Below are positions 1-5,832 of a stretch of DNA of 5,832 bases, piece by piece. This stretch comes from Anaerolineales bacterium (lineage in GTDB: Bacteria > Chloroflexota > Anaerolineae > Anaerolineales > Villigracilaceae). Numbering within the stretch: position 1 is the stretch's first letter; every line of letters begins with the position of its first letter. The stretch is from NCBI GenBank assembly GCA_028689195.1, contig JAQTWR010000196.1, positions 1 through 5,832 on the forward strand. The letters run 5' to 3'. A program made the position numbers and the translations under genes. A model generated the notes under the pieces. It did no database searches. It was not told the DNA's origin and saw only the letters and a program-made list of their open reading frames with translations.

Positions 1-152
1 GTATTGCACTTTGCGACAGAAATTAGCCAGATATGTTCGCAAAACATTGTCCTTTTCTAAAGCCGTATATATGCACCATCTTGTCACGCGCTGGTTCATC
101 GTTGAATACAATTTAGCCATTGCTCGATATCATGTACTTTGAACCACTACCT
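1..152 (+). mobile_element. Right end of an IS1-family insertion sequence (boundary approximate)
   Basis: The transposase fragment ends at 142, and IS1-family elements normally end within a few tens of bases of the transposase stop. The sequence GAACCACTACC (141-151), directly overlapping the stop, is a plausible terminal inverted repeat. The matching left end and the target duplication are outside the window, so the boundary is a guess. The rest of 153-226 holds a T-run (153-160) and no recognisable gene. Confidence 0.45.
2..142 (+). CDS. IS1-family transposase, C-terminal fragment (5' end outside window)
   Basis: This open frame enters from the left edge and ends at TGA 140-142, giving 46 residues. 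It contains the stretch TLRQKLARYVRKTLSFSKAV followed by MHH. That closely matches the C-terminal end of IS1-family (DDE) transposases, where an N-T-L-R..R..RKT..FSKS..MH block follows the catalytic core. The catalytic residues lie outside the window, so whether the enzyme is intact cannot be judged. The fragment is convergent with gyrA and visibly more AT-rich than gyrA, as expected for an inserted element. The family call rests on the RKT-x-x-FSK block recognised by eye. An unrelated protein with a similar tail is possible but unlikely. Confidence 0.75.
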   Translation, partial: YCTLRQKLARYVRKTLSFSKAVYMHHLVTRWFIVEYNLAIARYHVL

Positions 153-226
153 GTTTTTTTTCGTTGTCGTATTTGGGAGGAGGCAGGTGTGGGTTTGTAG
201 TTGTTTCCCGCGGTTACGCTAATTTA

Positions 227-268
227 ACGTCCCTCGACTTTGCCCAAATAGCCAAAGTCGAGGGGCGT
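227..268 (-). terminator. Inverted repeat downstream of gyrA, probable transcript end
   Basis: Arms 231-242 (CCCTCGACTTTG) and 253-264 are a perfect 12-bp inverted repeat with a 10-nt loop. Outer bases 227-229 pair with 266-268 across one mismatched position (230/265). The stem begins 14 nt after the gyrA stop codon on the minus strand. The sequence after the stem is only TTAAATT rather than a clear U-tract, so it is a weak intrinsic terminator by rule. It could instead be an mRNA 3'-end stabiliser or a dispersed palindrome. Confidence 0.55.
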
Positions 269-282
269 CTGAGTCTCGCAAG

Positions 283-2829
283 TTACTTCTTTTTCTTCAC
301 AACCTTCTTTGTAGGCTTTGCCACTTTCTTTGGAGGTGCTGCTTTTTTCGCAGGTGCCGCTTTCTTCTCCACCACCTTCTCCTCCTTCACAAACCGATCC
401 GCATCCCACGCCACATTCACGGAGGTAATCTCCTCGCCCGCCTTCAACTCGACAATATGGTCGCCCTTGCTCGCCGCGCGTTTGCGGACAGCGACCGCGT
501 CCAGCCGCGTGGATTTCGGCGCTCCCTTGCTCAAATGGATGGTCGCCATGGCGTTCGGTTTGCCCGAAGTCACGCCCGCGATAAATTCCTTCTTGGAAAC
601 CGCCCACGCAACCACGCCCTTGCCGTAGCGTCCCTGCCTGGGGAATTCTTTTTCCGCGACGCGTTTCGCTTTGCCGTCATTCAACAGGATGAAGATCTCA
701 CCTTCAGCGGGGAGGATTTCCATGCCCGCGACTGAATCCTGATCTTCGAGTTTGATTCCGTTCACGCCCGCGGCGATGAGTCCCATCGGGCGGACATCAT
801 CTTCCTTGAAGCGGATCGCCATCCCGAGTTGAGTTACCAGCAGCACGTCTTTCTTTTTGCCATCCGTCAACCCGACCCAGCCGAGCACATCGCCTTCGTT
901 CACGCGGACAAGCGTAAAGGTTTGAGCAGAGGGACCAGGCAATTCGGCAACTAAAGTTTTCTTAATCATGCCAAAGCGTGTACAAGTAATGACGCACGTC
1001 TCTTCGCCCAAAGATTTTTTACTCGCAGGCAGCGAAAAGACCGCCGCGAGTGAATCATTTTCGGTCAGCGGACAAACTTTGTAATACATCGAGCCTTGAC
1101 TCAACTTCTCCGCTTCGGGCAGCAGATGGACGGCAACCGCCGCCGCCTTGCCCAACTTGCTGACAAAATACACCGTGTCCGTCGTGGAAGCCTTGACCAA
1201 AAATCTTGGCGCGTCGTTGCCTGATTGTTTCGGCTGCTTATCATCATGCGTGCGCGAGACGAGTCCGTCAGCGGTCACGCCGACCCACACAGTTTGCTCG
1301 GGCATCAAGTCAGAGGCGGTGAGCAGTTTGCCCACCTTGCCCGCTTTCAAACTGATGATCTGCGTGCGGCGGCGGTCGGCATACGCTTCTTTCACTTTCA
1401 ACAATTCATCCGCGACCACGCCGCGCATCCGCTTGGGATTTTTCAGCAGGTCGGTCAAATCCTTGATCGTGCCAGTCACTTCTTTATATTCGGTTTCAAT
1501 CTTCTTGCGTTCGAGCGCGGCGAGTCTGCGCAGTTGCATATCGAGGATCGCGTTGGCTTGCAGTTCGCTCAACTTGTAGCGCTTCATCAACTTCGCGCGC
1601 GCGGCGTCCACATCCGACGCGGAGCGGATCAACTCGATGATCTCATCCAGATTTTTCAGCGCGACCAGATACCCTTCGAGGATGTGCGCGCGCGCTTTCG
1701 CTTTCGCCAAATCAAATTCCGCGCGGCGTTTGATGATCGTGATACGGTGTTCGATGTACACGCGCAGGGCCTGCTTCAACGTTAGCGTGCGCGGCTCGCC
1801 GTCCACCAGCGCGAGCAGGTTGATCCCGAACGTGGTTTGCATCGGCGTGCGTTTGTACAACGCCGCGAGCACTTTTTCGGGTTCGGCATTCTTCGTCATT
1901 TCGAGCACGATTCTCATCCCCTGCCGATCCGACTCATCGCGCAGATCAGACAGCCCTTCGAGATTGCCATCGCGCGCGAGTTCCGCAATGCGCTCGATCA
2001 AACTCGACTTGTTGACCATGTACGGGAGCTCGGTCACAATAATGCGCGACTTGCCGCGCTCCATTTCTTCCATGTGCGCTTTCGCCTGCACCGTGATTCG
2101 TCCGCGCCCCGAACCATACGCGGCTTCGATTTCCTCGTCGCCTTTTTCTTCAATGATCAATCCGCCTGTTGGAAAATCGGGACCTTTGATGAATTTCATC
2201 AACTGCTCGACGTCAATGTCGTCGAGTTTTTCCCAGCGGTCAATCATGTACACCAGCGCGTCCACGACCTCGCCGAGATTATGCGGCGGGATGGAGGTTG
2301 CCATACCAACGGCGATACCCGTCGCGCCGTTCACCAGCAGATTCGGAATCGCGGCGGGCAAAACGCTCGGCTCTTCGAGCGTATCGTCAAAGTTGGGGTT
2401 GAAGCCGACGGTATCTTTATTCAGGTCGAAGAGAATATCCAACGCGGCGGAGGTTAAGCGCGCCTCGGTATAACGCATCGCGGCGGGCGGATCGCCATCC
2501 ACCGAACCGAAGTTGCCCTGACCATCCACCAACAGCGTGCGCATGGAAAAATCCTGCGCCAAACGCGCCATCGCTTCGTACACCGACGAGTCGCCGTGCG
2601 GATGATATTTGCCCAGCACTTCGCCGACGATACGCGCGGATTTTTTATAAGGCGTGTCGGCGCGGATGCCCATGTCGTACATCGCGTAAAGAATGCGGCG
2701 CTGCACGGGCTTGAGTCCGTCGCGCGCATCGGGCAGCGCGCGCGCCACGATCACGCTCATCGCGTAATCGAGATACGATTGCTGCATTTCCTTGTCAATA
2801 TCTATTTTTCTTACAGTACCGAGATCCAT
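283..2829 (-). CDS. gyrA: DNA gyrase subunit A (type IIA topoisomerase A subunit)
   Basis: This 848-residue protein is the DNA-cleaving subunit of a type IIA topoisomerase. It acts with GyrB to pass duplex through a transient double-strand break and supercoil DNA in the cytoplasm. Visible landmarks are the N-terminal [16 protein letters not shown] block (19-34), the quinolone-pocket helix with GDSSVYE (79-85, sensitive-type Ser81 and Glu85), the catalytic Tyr120 preceded by Arg119, and [20 protein letters not shown] (157-176). A coiled-coil region (about 360-490) leads to a beta-pinwheel C-terminal domain (about 495-812). The tail 815-848 is rich in Lys, Ala and Pro. No canonical QRRGGKG GyrA box occurs at its usual place in the first blade. 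A related QGRYGKG lies late, at 732-738, so a ParC-like role is not excluded. ATG at 2829 follows GGAG with 5-nt spacing. The gene has its own promoter within the repeat that also heads the sulfatase gene. Confidence 0.93.
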   Translation of the reverse strand: MDLGTVRKIDIDKEMQQSYLDYAMSVIVARALPDARDGLKPVQRRILYAMYDMGIRADTPYKKSARIVGEVLGKYHPHGDSSVYEAMARLAQDFSMRTLLVDGQGNFGSVDGDPPAAMRYTEARLTSAALDILFDLNKDTVGFNPNFDDTLEEPSVLPAAIPNLLVNGATGIAVGMATSIPPHNLGEVVDALVYMIDRWEKLDDIDVEQLMKFIKGPDFPTGGLIIEEKGDEEIEAAYGSGRGRITVQAKAHMEEMERGKSRIIVTELPYMVNKSSLIERIAELARDGNLEGLSDLRDESDRQGMRIVLEMTKNAEPEKVLAALYKRTPMQTTFGINLLALVDGEPRTLTLKQALRVYIEHRITIIKRRAEFDLAKAKARAHILEGYLVALKNLDEIIELIRSASDVDAARAKLMKRYKLSELQANAILDMQLRRLAALERKKIETEYKEVTGTIKDLTDLLKNPKRMRGVVADELLKVKEAYADRRRTQIISLKAGKVGKLLTASDLMPEQTVWVGVTADGLVSRTHDDKQPKQSGNDAPRFLVKASTTDTVYFVSKLGKAAAVAVHLLPEAEKLSQGSMYYKVCPLTENDSLAAVFSLPASKKSLGEETCVITCTRFGMIKKTLVAELPGPSAQTFTLVRVNEGDVLGWVGLTDGKKKDVLLVTQLGMAIRFKEDDVRPMGLIAAGVNGIKLEDQDSVAGMEILPAEGEIFILLNDGKAKRVAEKEFPRQGRYGKGVVAWAVSKKEFIAGVTSGKPNAMATIHLSKGAPKSTRLDAVAVRKRAASKGDHIVELKAGEEITSVNVAWDADRFVKEEKVVEKKAAPAKKAAPPKKVAKPTKKVVKKKK

Positions 2830-2834
2830 GTTAG

Positions 2835-2838
2835 CTCC
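2835..2838 (-). promoter_or_regulatory. Ribosome binding site of gyrA
   Basis: GGAG lies 5 nt before the ATG at 2829. Only 3 nt separate it from the foot of the leader hairpin (2842-2876), so ribosome access may depend on how the hairpin stacks. It supports the chosen start. Confidence 0.75.
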
Positions 2839-2841
2839 AAG

Positions 2842-2876
2842 CAGGTGACGGTCATCTGGCAGATGACTGTCACCTG
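2842..2876 (-). repeat. Leader hairpin of gyrA (near-perfect palindrome)
   Basis: The two 17-bp arms (2842-2858 and 2860-2876) are complementary except for one position (2850/2868), around a single central base. It lies in the predicted 5' UTR, about 20 nt after the predicted transcription start and directly before the Shine-Dalgarno. The outer 12 nt of each arm (CAGGTGACGGTC / GACTGTCACCTG) match the hairpin in front of the sulfatase gene, but the centre is different. It could act as an RNA structure in the leader, an operator for a dimeric repressor, or a copy of a REP-like palindrome family. Confidence 0.8.
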
Positions 2877-2901
2877 AATTAATGTTCTATTTGCGCCGCC
2901 T

Positions 2902-2930
2902 ATCTTACGGGGAAAAAAGTGATGCGTCAA
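2902..2930 (-). promoter_or_regulatory. Sigma-70-type promoter of gyrA
   Basis: On the minus strand, TTGACG (-35, 2925-2930) and TAAGAT (-10, 2902-2907) are separated by exactly 17 bp, close to the vegetative consensus. Transcription should start near 2895, giving a leader of about 65 nt. The sequence just after the -10 is GC-rich (GGCGGCGC). The -35 lies 28 bp downstream of the sulfatase stop codon, so gyrA can be transcribed both from here and by read-through. Confidence 0.85.
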
Positions 2931-2958
2931 GCGTTGATCTATACCCGTGAGGCAAGTC

Positions 2959-4548
2959 TTATTCCTTCTTTAATTCCTGCAAACGCTTGGACAGGGCGCT
3001 TTCGATGTCTTTATATTTGAACTTGCCAGAGAGATTTTCCAACTCATAAGGGTCGTTGACCAGATCGTACAATTCCGTCTCGCCGGTTTCATATTCGACA
3101 TATTTCCATTCCGCGTTGCGGACGGCGTAATACTGCGGAATCATTGCGCCGACGCCCTCATTCGTGCGCCAATGTTCGAGCAGGATGTCTTCGCGCCATT
3201 TCGCATCGGGGTTTTTCAACAGCGGAACGAGACTCGCTCCATCCACTGTGTCTGGGATTTTCGCGCCTGCAAGTTCTGCAAATGTCGAAGCAATATCTAT
3301 ATTCGCAACGATTTTCGTCTCGACACGATGCGGATAATACTTAGGCGCGTACGCCACAAATGGAACTTTGATGCACGCTTCGTAGGGACAATTCTTCGTC
3401 ACGCCAAAACGGTGATCGCCCAGCGTCATGCCGTTATCTGTGGAAAAGATGATAACGGTGTTCTCTTTGATGCCCGCCTTTTCGAGCGCGGATAAAATCG
3501 AAGCCACGCCGTCATCCACCGAAAGCAGCGAGCGGAGAATCTGTTTGTGGGCTGTATCAATTTCGGCAGGCGAAAGCGGCGAAAGTTCTGCGATATATGC
3601 CGGTTTATCGCTGACGTCTTTTTCGTTGAAGTTCGGCGGGCGATATTGAACCCAATCCCAATAATCCTCCCCCGCGCGGAAGGAATCTTTGTGGCGCGAC
3701 GCGGAAATATACGGCGAGTGCGGATTGTAATAGCTGACCATCATCATAAACGGTTCATCGCGCGAATCGCGGATGAATTCGAGCGCGTTACGCGTGACCA
3801 CATCCGCGCTGAAATTATCCTTTGATTTTTCGTACATCACCGCCGTTCCGTTTTCAGACATGCTGAAGTCGAAATAGTATTGCATGTTGCCTTTGTCTTC
3901 AACGGTGGTGAGATTTTTGCTAAGGAAGGATTTCCACACATCCCAGCCGGGCGGCACATATCCATAAGGCTGAAGGTCTTCATATCCATTTAGGTATTTG
4001 CCAAAATACGCGGTGCGATATCCGGCTTCGTGAATCCAAAGCGAAAGCGCTTCTTTATCCCTAAATCTTGTCGCGCCGCCCAGCGGAAGCGTATTTGTGT
4101 ACACCTGATGGTTATGAACGTATTCCCCCGATAAAATGCTGGCGCGGCTCGGACAGCACAACGGCGTGGTGGCAAATGCGTTATCGAAGACGACGCCGTT
4201 TGCCATCAATTCGTTCTTGACCGTCGGCATGTAATCAACGGTGTGATAGGGTTGGTCGTCGGTGAAAAGGAAGATGAGATTCGGGCGCGCGTCGCTCATC
4301 CGCGCTGCGGAGGCGGGCGAAGGAATGTCCACATCGAAGACTTTTGCCGGGTGACTGAGCATGGGCGTAGGCGGGGCGTACGGCGTAGGCGCAGGCGCGC
4401 ACGCGGCGAGTATAAACAGAAATAGAAATAATGAGGCGCTGATGATTGCCGGCGTAGAAAAGGAAAGCCTGCCGCTCATCGCGTAATCGAGATGCGATTG
4501 CCGCGTTTCCTTGTCAATATCTATTTTGCGTACGTTGCCCAAATCCAT
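2959..4548 (-). CDS. Sulfatase lipoprotein with GyrA-derived N-terminus
   Basis: This 529-residue protein is a Cys-type sulfatase of the alkaline-phosphatase fold, which hydrolyses sulfate esters. Visible elements are metal-binding Asp97/Asp98 in LFTDDQP, the formylglycine motif CCPSR (131-135, Cys131 to be oxidised), GKYLNGY (183-189), NPHSP (275-279), TDNG with Asp371/Asn372, Lys385, and LYDLVNDPYELENL (493-506) near the end. The GKYLN and PHSP motifs resemble N-acetylglucosamine-6-sulfatase-like enzymes, but the substrate is not determined. The signal peptide is lipoprotein-type with lipobox ILAAC (Cys50), followed by a Pro/Thr spacer, so the mature enzyme should be membrane-anchored outside the cytoplasm. 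Residues 1-25 copy the start of GyrA (21/25 identical). ATG 4548 has a good Shine-Dalgarno. The internal ATG at 4479 (Met24) would give a normal-length signal peptide but has no evident ribosome site. A formylglycine-generating enzyme is needed in trans and is not in the window. Confidence 0.9.
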   Translation of the reverse strand: MDLGNVRKIDIDKETRQSHLDYAMSGRLSFSTPAIISASLFLFLFILAACAPAPTPYAPPTPMLSHPAKVFDVDIPSPASAARMSDARPNLIFLFTDDQPYHTVDYMPTVKNELMANGVVFDNAFATTPLCCPSRASILSGEYVHNHQVYTNTLPLGGATRFRDKEALSLWIHEAGYRTAYFGKYLNGYEDLQPYGYVPPGWDVWKSFLSKNLTTVEDKGNMQYYFDFSMSENGTAVMYEKSKDNFSADVVTRNALEFIRDSRDEPFMMMVSYYNPHSPYISASRHKDSFRAGEDYWDWVQYRPPNFNEKDVSDKPAYIAELSPLSPAEIDTAHKQILRSLLSVDDGVASILSALEKAGIKENTVIIFSTDNGMTLGDHRFGVTKNCPYEACIKVPFVAYAPKYYPHRVETKIVANIDIASTFAELAGAKIPDTVDGASLVPLLKNPDAKWREDILLEHWRTNEGVGAMIPQYYAVRNAEWKYVEYETGETELYDLVNDPYELENLSGKFKYKDIESALSKRLQELKKE

Positions 4549-4553
4549 GTTGA

Positions 4554-4557
4554 CTCC
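4554..4557 (-). promoter_or_regulatory. Ribosome binding site for the long sulfatase start
   Basis: GGAG lies 5 nt before ATG 4548, equivalent to the gyrA site. It is 5 nt from the palindrome rather than 3 because of a 2-base insertion. It favours translation from the GyrA-derived Met1 over Met24. Confidence 0.65.
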
Positions 4558-4562
4558 ACAAG

Positions 4563-4598
4563 CAGGTGACAGTCGCTTCGCGAAGCGACTGTCACCTG
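4563..4598 (-). repeat. Perfect 36-bp palindrome in the sulfatase leader
   Basis: Two 18-bp arms meet without any spacer at 4580/4581. The outer 12 nt of each arm (CAGGTGACAGTC / GACTGTCACCTG) match the gyrA leader hairpin. The inner 12 nt (GCTTCGCGAAGC) are unlike the 11 nt there, yet again fully self-complementary. In RNA it would form a very stable hairpin within the 5' UTR. As DNA it could be a cruciform, an operator or a REP-like repeat. Confidence 0.88.
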
Positions 4599-4622
4599 AA
4601 TTAATGTTCTATTGCAGCGCAT

Positions 4623-4651
4623 ATCTTACGGGGAAAAAGAGGATGCGTCAA
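4623..4651 (-). promoter_or_regulatory. Sigma-70-type promoter of the sulfatase gene (copy of PgyrA)
   Basis: TTGACG (4646-4651) and TAAGAT (4623-4628) are separated by 17 bp, with the same hexamers as the gyrA promoter. The spacer differs at three positions. The predicted start is near 4616, giving a leader of about 65-70 nt. The -35 is separated from the upstream terminator by only 2 bp, so the promoter is insulated from the upstream gene. Confidence 0.85.
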
Positions 4652-4653
4652 GT

Positions 4654-4691
4654 AAAAAAAACGGACGAGCGTTTGGCTCGTCCGTTTTTTT
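4654..4691 (-). terminator. Intrinsic terminator, bidirectional in form
   Basis: The stem ACGGACGAGC (4661-4670) pairs with GCTCGTCCGT (4676-4685) around a 5-nt loop. An A-run (4654-4661) and a T-run (4685-4691) flank it, so it has a U-tract when read from either strand. It begins right after the TAG stop of the lipoprotein gene (4693-4695) and should end that transcript. Confidence 0.92.
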
Positions 4692-4692
4692 G

Positions 4693-5601
4693 CTACGGTT
4701 TGAAATTGAGCGTTCTTTGAACGCAAGCCCCGCCTTGATTTGGCTGGACGCATAGCACGATCCACGCGCGCAGGTTGCGATTCGTCAGGTCATAGCCAAA
4801 CGGCGCGGAACTGATGAAAGTGGATTTGCCCGGGCGCAAAACCGCAAGGGAAGTTGACCAGGCGCAGTTGTTGACGTATTGAAATCCGTTCGCCGTTCTG
4901 GAAACCGTTACATTATTTTTTATATCTTGCACCACAATGGTCATCGAGCGGAACGCATAATCGCCGACATTTTTTACCGCGAATCGGTTCCACCATTTTT
5001 TGTTGCAGGTTGCCAAATCTTTATACGCCGCGTTGAATTTTGCGGCGGGCAGCGCCGTGAACGTGGCGGTGGGCGTGAATGTGTGCGTAGGCGTTGGCGT
5101 GGGTGGCGGCGTGAATATAGGAACCGTCGAGACGTTTCCCGTTATGGTCGCGTATTCGCCCCATACCCAGCAAAAATCATAGGCGTAATCGGGGTTGCGG
5201 ATGTACCAATATTCGCCCGTCGCGTCGCGTCCGTAAATCTGCGTGGACACCCCGACCGTAAACGCGCCGACAATGGGGTAGGCTTTCCCCGGACCCGCGC
5301 GGCAATTCGTATTCACAGAAACGCTGATTTGCGGAATAAGCGGCGTGAACGTAAAAACGGGCGTCGAAGTTAAAGTTTGCGTCGGGGTTAATGTTGGCGT
5401 TTCGGGAGTGTGCGTCAGGGTTGGCGGCAGCGTCATAGTCGCGGCGGCGGGCGCGGTTCCCGTCAAACTGGCAATGACGGTTTCAACAATGGAAGTGCCG
5501 ATTTTCCCCGAATCGGGTACTACGCCGAAATCAATCGAACAGGCGAGAGCGGCGAGTACGACAAGAATATATGAAACGTAAATGCGCGTAAATCGTGACA
5601 T
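4693..5601 (-). CDS. Secreted SH3-like domain lipoprotein of unknown function
   Basis: The product has 302 residues. An N-terminal hydrophobic segment (7-20) ends in AALAC (Cys21), a slightly off-consensus lipobox, so it is either a lipoprotein or a membrane-anchored secreted protein. A Thr/Pro-rich spacer (56-88) leads to a bacterial SH3-like domain (about 91-152) with the characteristic NCRAGPGKAYPIVG block (99-112) and a WYIRNP/CWVWGEY ending. A second TP-rich spacer (161-185) precedes a C-terminal domain (186-302) with four Cys (199, 246, 284, 293) that could form disulfides outside the cell. SH3b domains often bind cell-wall peptides or polysaccharides, but no ligand or enzyme activity is visible here. 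The last 36 residues match those of the partial gene upstream, so the two are tandem paralogues. ATG 5601 follows a strong Shine-Dalgarno. Confidence 0.85.
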   Translation of the reverse strand: MSRFTRIYVSYILVVLAALACSIDFGVVPDSGKIGTSIVETVIASLTGTAPAAATMTLPPTLTHTPETPTLTPTQTLTSTPVFTFTPLIPQISVSVNTNCRAGPGKAYPIVGAFTVGVSTQIYGRDATGEYWYIRNPDYAYDFCWVWGEYATITGNVSTVPIFTPPPTPTPTHTFTPTATFTALPAAKFNAAYKDLATCNKKWWNRFAVKNVGDYAFRSMTIVVQDIKNNVTVSRTANGFQYVNNCAWSTSLAVLRPGKSTFISSAPFGYDLTNRNLRAWIVLCVQPNQGGACVQRTLNFKP

Positions 5602-5606
5602 GTCTA

Positions 5607-5612
5607 CTCCTC
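5607..5612 (-). promoter_or_regulatory. Ribosome binding site of the SH3-like lipoprotein gene
   Basis: GAGGAG lies 5 nt before ATG 5601 and fixes this start. The rest of the gap up to the upstream stop (5613-5720) shows no convincing promoter or terminator, so co-transcription with the upstream paralogue is possible. Confidence 0.8.
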
Positions 5613-5720
5613 AGAGACAAGAGGCGGAAAACCTTTGAGTCTCCTTTATGAGGACGTTCGCGCGCGGCAACTTGTTCCATCATAATGGCGACGCAAAACC
5701 ATTTTCCGCAGTAAGCCCGC

Positions 5721-5832
5721 TTATGGTTTGAACGTGATTGTCCTCGACATGCAATCGCCTTTTTTGCCCTTCTCTGTGCAAACCGTAATTTCGGCGATCA
5801 TTTTTCTATCGGTTGGATCGTAGTTGAAGGGC
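5721..5832 (-). CDS. C-terminal end of a paralogue of the SH3-like lipoprotein (partial)
   Basis: On the minus strand, an open frame enters from the right edge and ends at TAA 5721-5723, giving 36 residues that begin PFNYDPTDRK and end RTITFKP. Aligned without gaps to residues 267-302 of the downstream lipoprotein, 16 of 36 positions are identical. These include PF-YD, both Cys (CxxxxxxxxC spacing) and the terminal FKP. It therefore shares the C-terminal domain and lies in the same orientation 119 bp upstream. Whether it also carries the SH3-like domain and lipobox cannot be seen. Confidence 0.8.
   Translation of the reverse strand, partial: PFNYDPTDRKMIAEITVCTEKGKKGDCMSRTITFKP

Larger units (their letters stand above)
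2754..2931 (-). repeat. Direct repeat copy A: gyrA promoter, leader and first 25 codons
   Basis: This 178-bp segment is repeated at 4473-4652 in the same orientation. Over the 75 coding bases the copies differ at 10 positions. Outside the hairpin centre the leader differs mainly by a 2-base indel near the Shine-Dalgarno and scattered substitutions, and both promoter hexamers are identical. Homology stops after the seventh base of ATGAGCG (codons 24-25 plus one base) and, upstream, one base beyond the -35 hexamer. This is probably the parental copy, because it continues into a normal gyrA. Confidence 0.92.
4473..4652 (-). repeat. Direct repeat copy B: gyrA-like promoter, leader and 25 codons before the sulfatase
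   Basis: This is the second copy of the segment at 2754-2931. It keeps the two promoter hexamers, the 17-bp spacing, the hairpin, a GGAG ribosome site, the ATG and 25 codons. Four codons are changed from GyrA (T5N, M15T, Q16R, Y19H), three of which hit the [12 protein letters not shown] block that is strongly conserved in GyrA. This fits relaxed constraint on the protein here while the promoter is kept. The copy starts two bases from the terminator of the upstream gene. Confidence 0.92.

Noticed and set aside
164..628. Plus-strand open frame of 154 codons starting near GGGAGGAGG
   Set aside because: Most of it is antisense to the Lys-rich tail of gyrA, which explains the Phe/Ala-rich translation. 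The purine-rich stretch before it is not followed by a sensible gene.
1637..2473. Long open frame on the plus strand opposite gyrA (278 codons), and similar ones at 1148-1579, 1225-1785 and 1837-2457
   Set aside because: They are antisense to well-conserved gyrA codons, have biased low-complexity or Arg/Phe-rich translations, and show no recognisable domain or ribosome site.
4473..4548. Remnant of a second gyrA gene, as a pseudogene
   Set aside because: Only 25 codons are present, they are in frame with an intact sulfatase, and no other gyrA sequence follows, so a chimeric start is the better description.
5000..5581. Plus-strand frames rich in Val/Gly with repeat-like VGVxVCVGV patterns
   Set aside because: These are the reverse complement of the TP-rich spacers of the lipoprotein gene, not separate genes or a DNA repeat array.
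5640..5680. Possible promoter TTGCCG-16 bp-TAAAGG before the SH3-like lipoprotein gene
   Set aside because: The hexamers match consensus poorly and the region is too short on evidence. Co-transcription from upstream is equally likely.
5623..5710. Short inverted repeat GCGGAAAA / TTTTCCGC between the two lipoprotein genes
   Set aside because: The arms are only 8 bp and about 70 bp apart, which is weak. No terminator or regulatory role can be supported.

Overview
The window reads as chromosomal DNA from a moderately GC-rich bacterium, probably a Chloroflexota member of the Anaerolineae type. This placement is inferred from the style of the GyrA protein and from lipoproteins with Thr/Pro-rich spacers around an SH3-like domain. 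No rRNA or other phylogenetic marker is present to confirm it.

Layout, left to right. Positions 2-142 (+) encode the last 46 residues of an IS1-family transposase, so the left edge is the end of an insertion sequence. A strong inverted repeat (227-268) follows. All remaining genes are on the minus strand, so in transcription order from the right edge they are: the C-terminal end of a small secreted or lipoprotein gene (5721-5832); a tandem paralogue with lipoprotein signal, SH3-like domain and TP-rich linkers (4693-5601), closed by a clear intrinsic terminator (4654-4691); a Cys-type sulfatase lipoprotein (2959-4548); and a type II topoisomerase A subunit, gyrA (283-2829).

The notable feature is a pair of direct repeats of about 180 bp (2754-2931 and 4473-4652) that flank the body of the sulfatase gene. 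Each copy holds a near-consensus sigma-70 promoter (TTGACG, 17 bp, TAAGAT), a 5' leader with a long hairpin next to the Shine-Dalgarno, a start codon and the first 25 codons of gyrA. In the upstream copy these 25 codons are fused in frame to a sulfatase whose own lipoprotein signal peptide begins at the GyrA-derived Met24. The sulfatase thus appears to have captured a duplicated housekeeping expression cassette. The inner parts of the two leader hairpins differ completely in sequence, yet each stays self-complementary, which points to selection on the structure or to replacement by a related palindrome.

No terminator is visible between the sulfatase stop and the gyrA promoter, so sulfatase transcripts probably continue into gyrA. 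Recombination between the direct repeats would delete the sulfatase and leave one intact gyrA promoter and gene. No tRNA, rRNA, CRISPR array or complete mobile element was seen.
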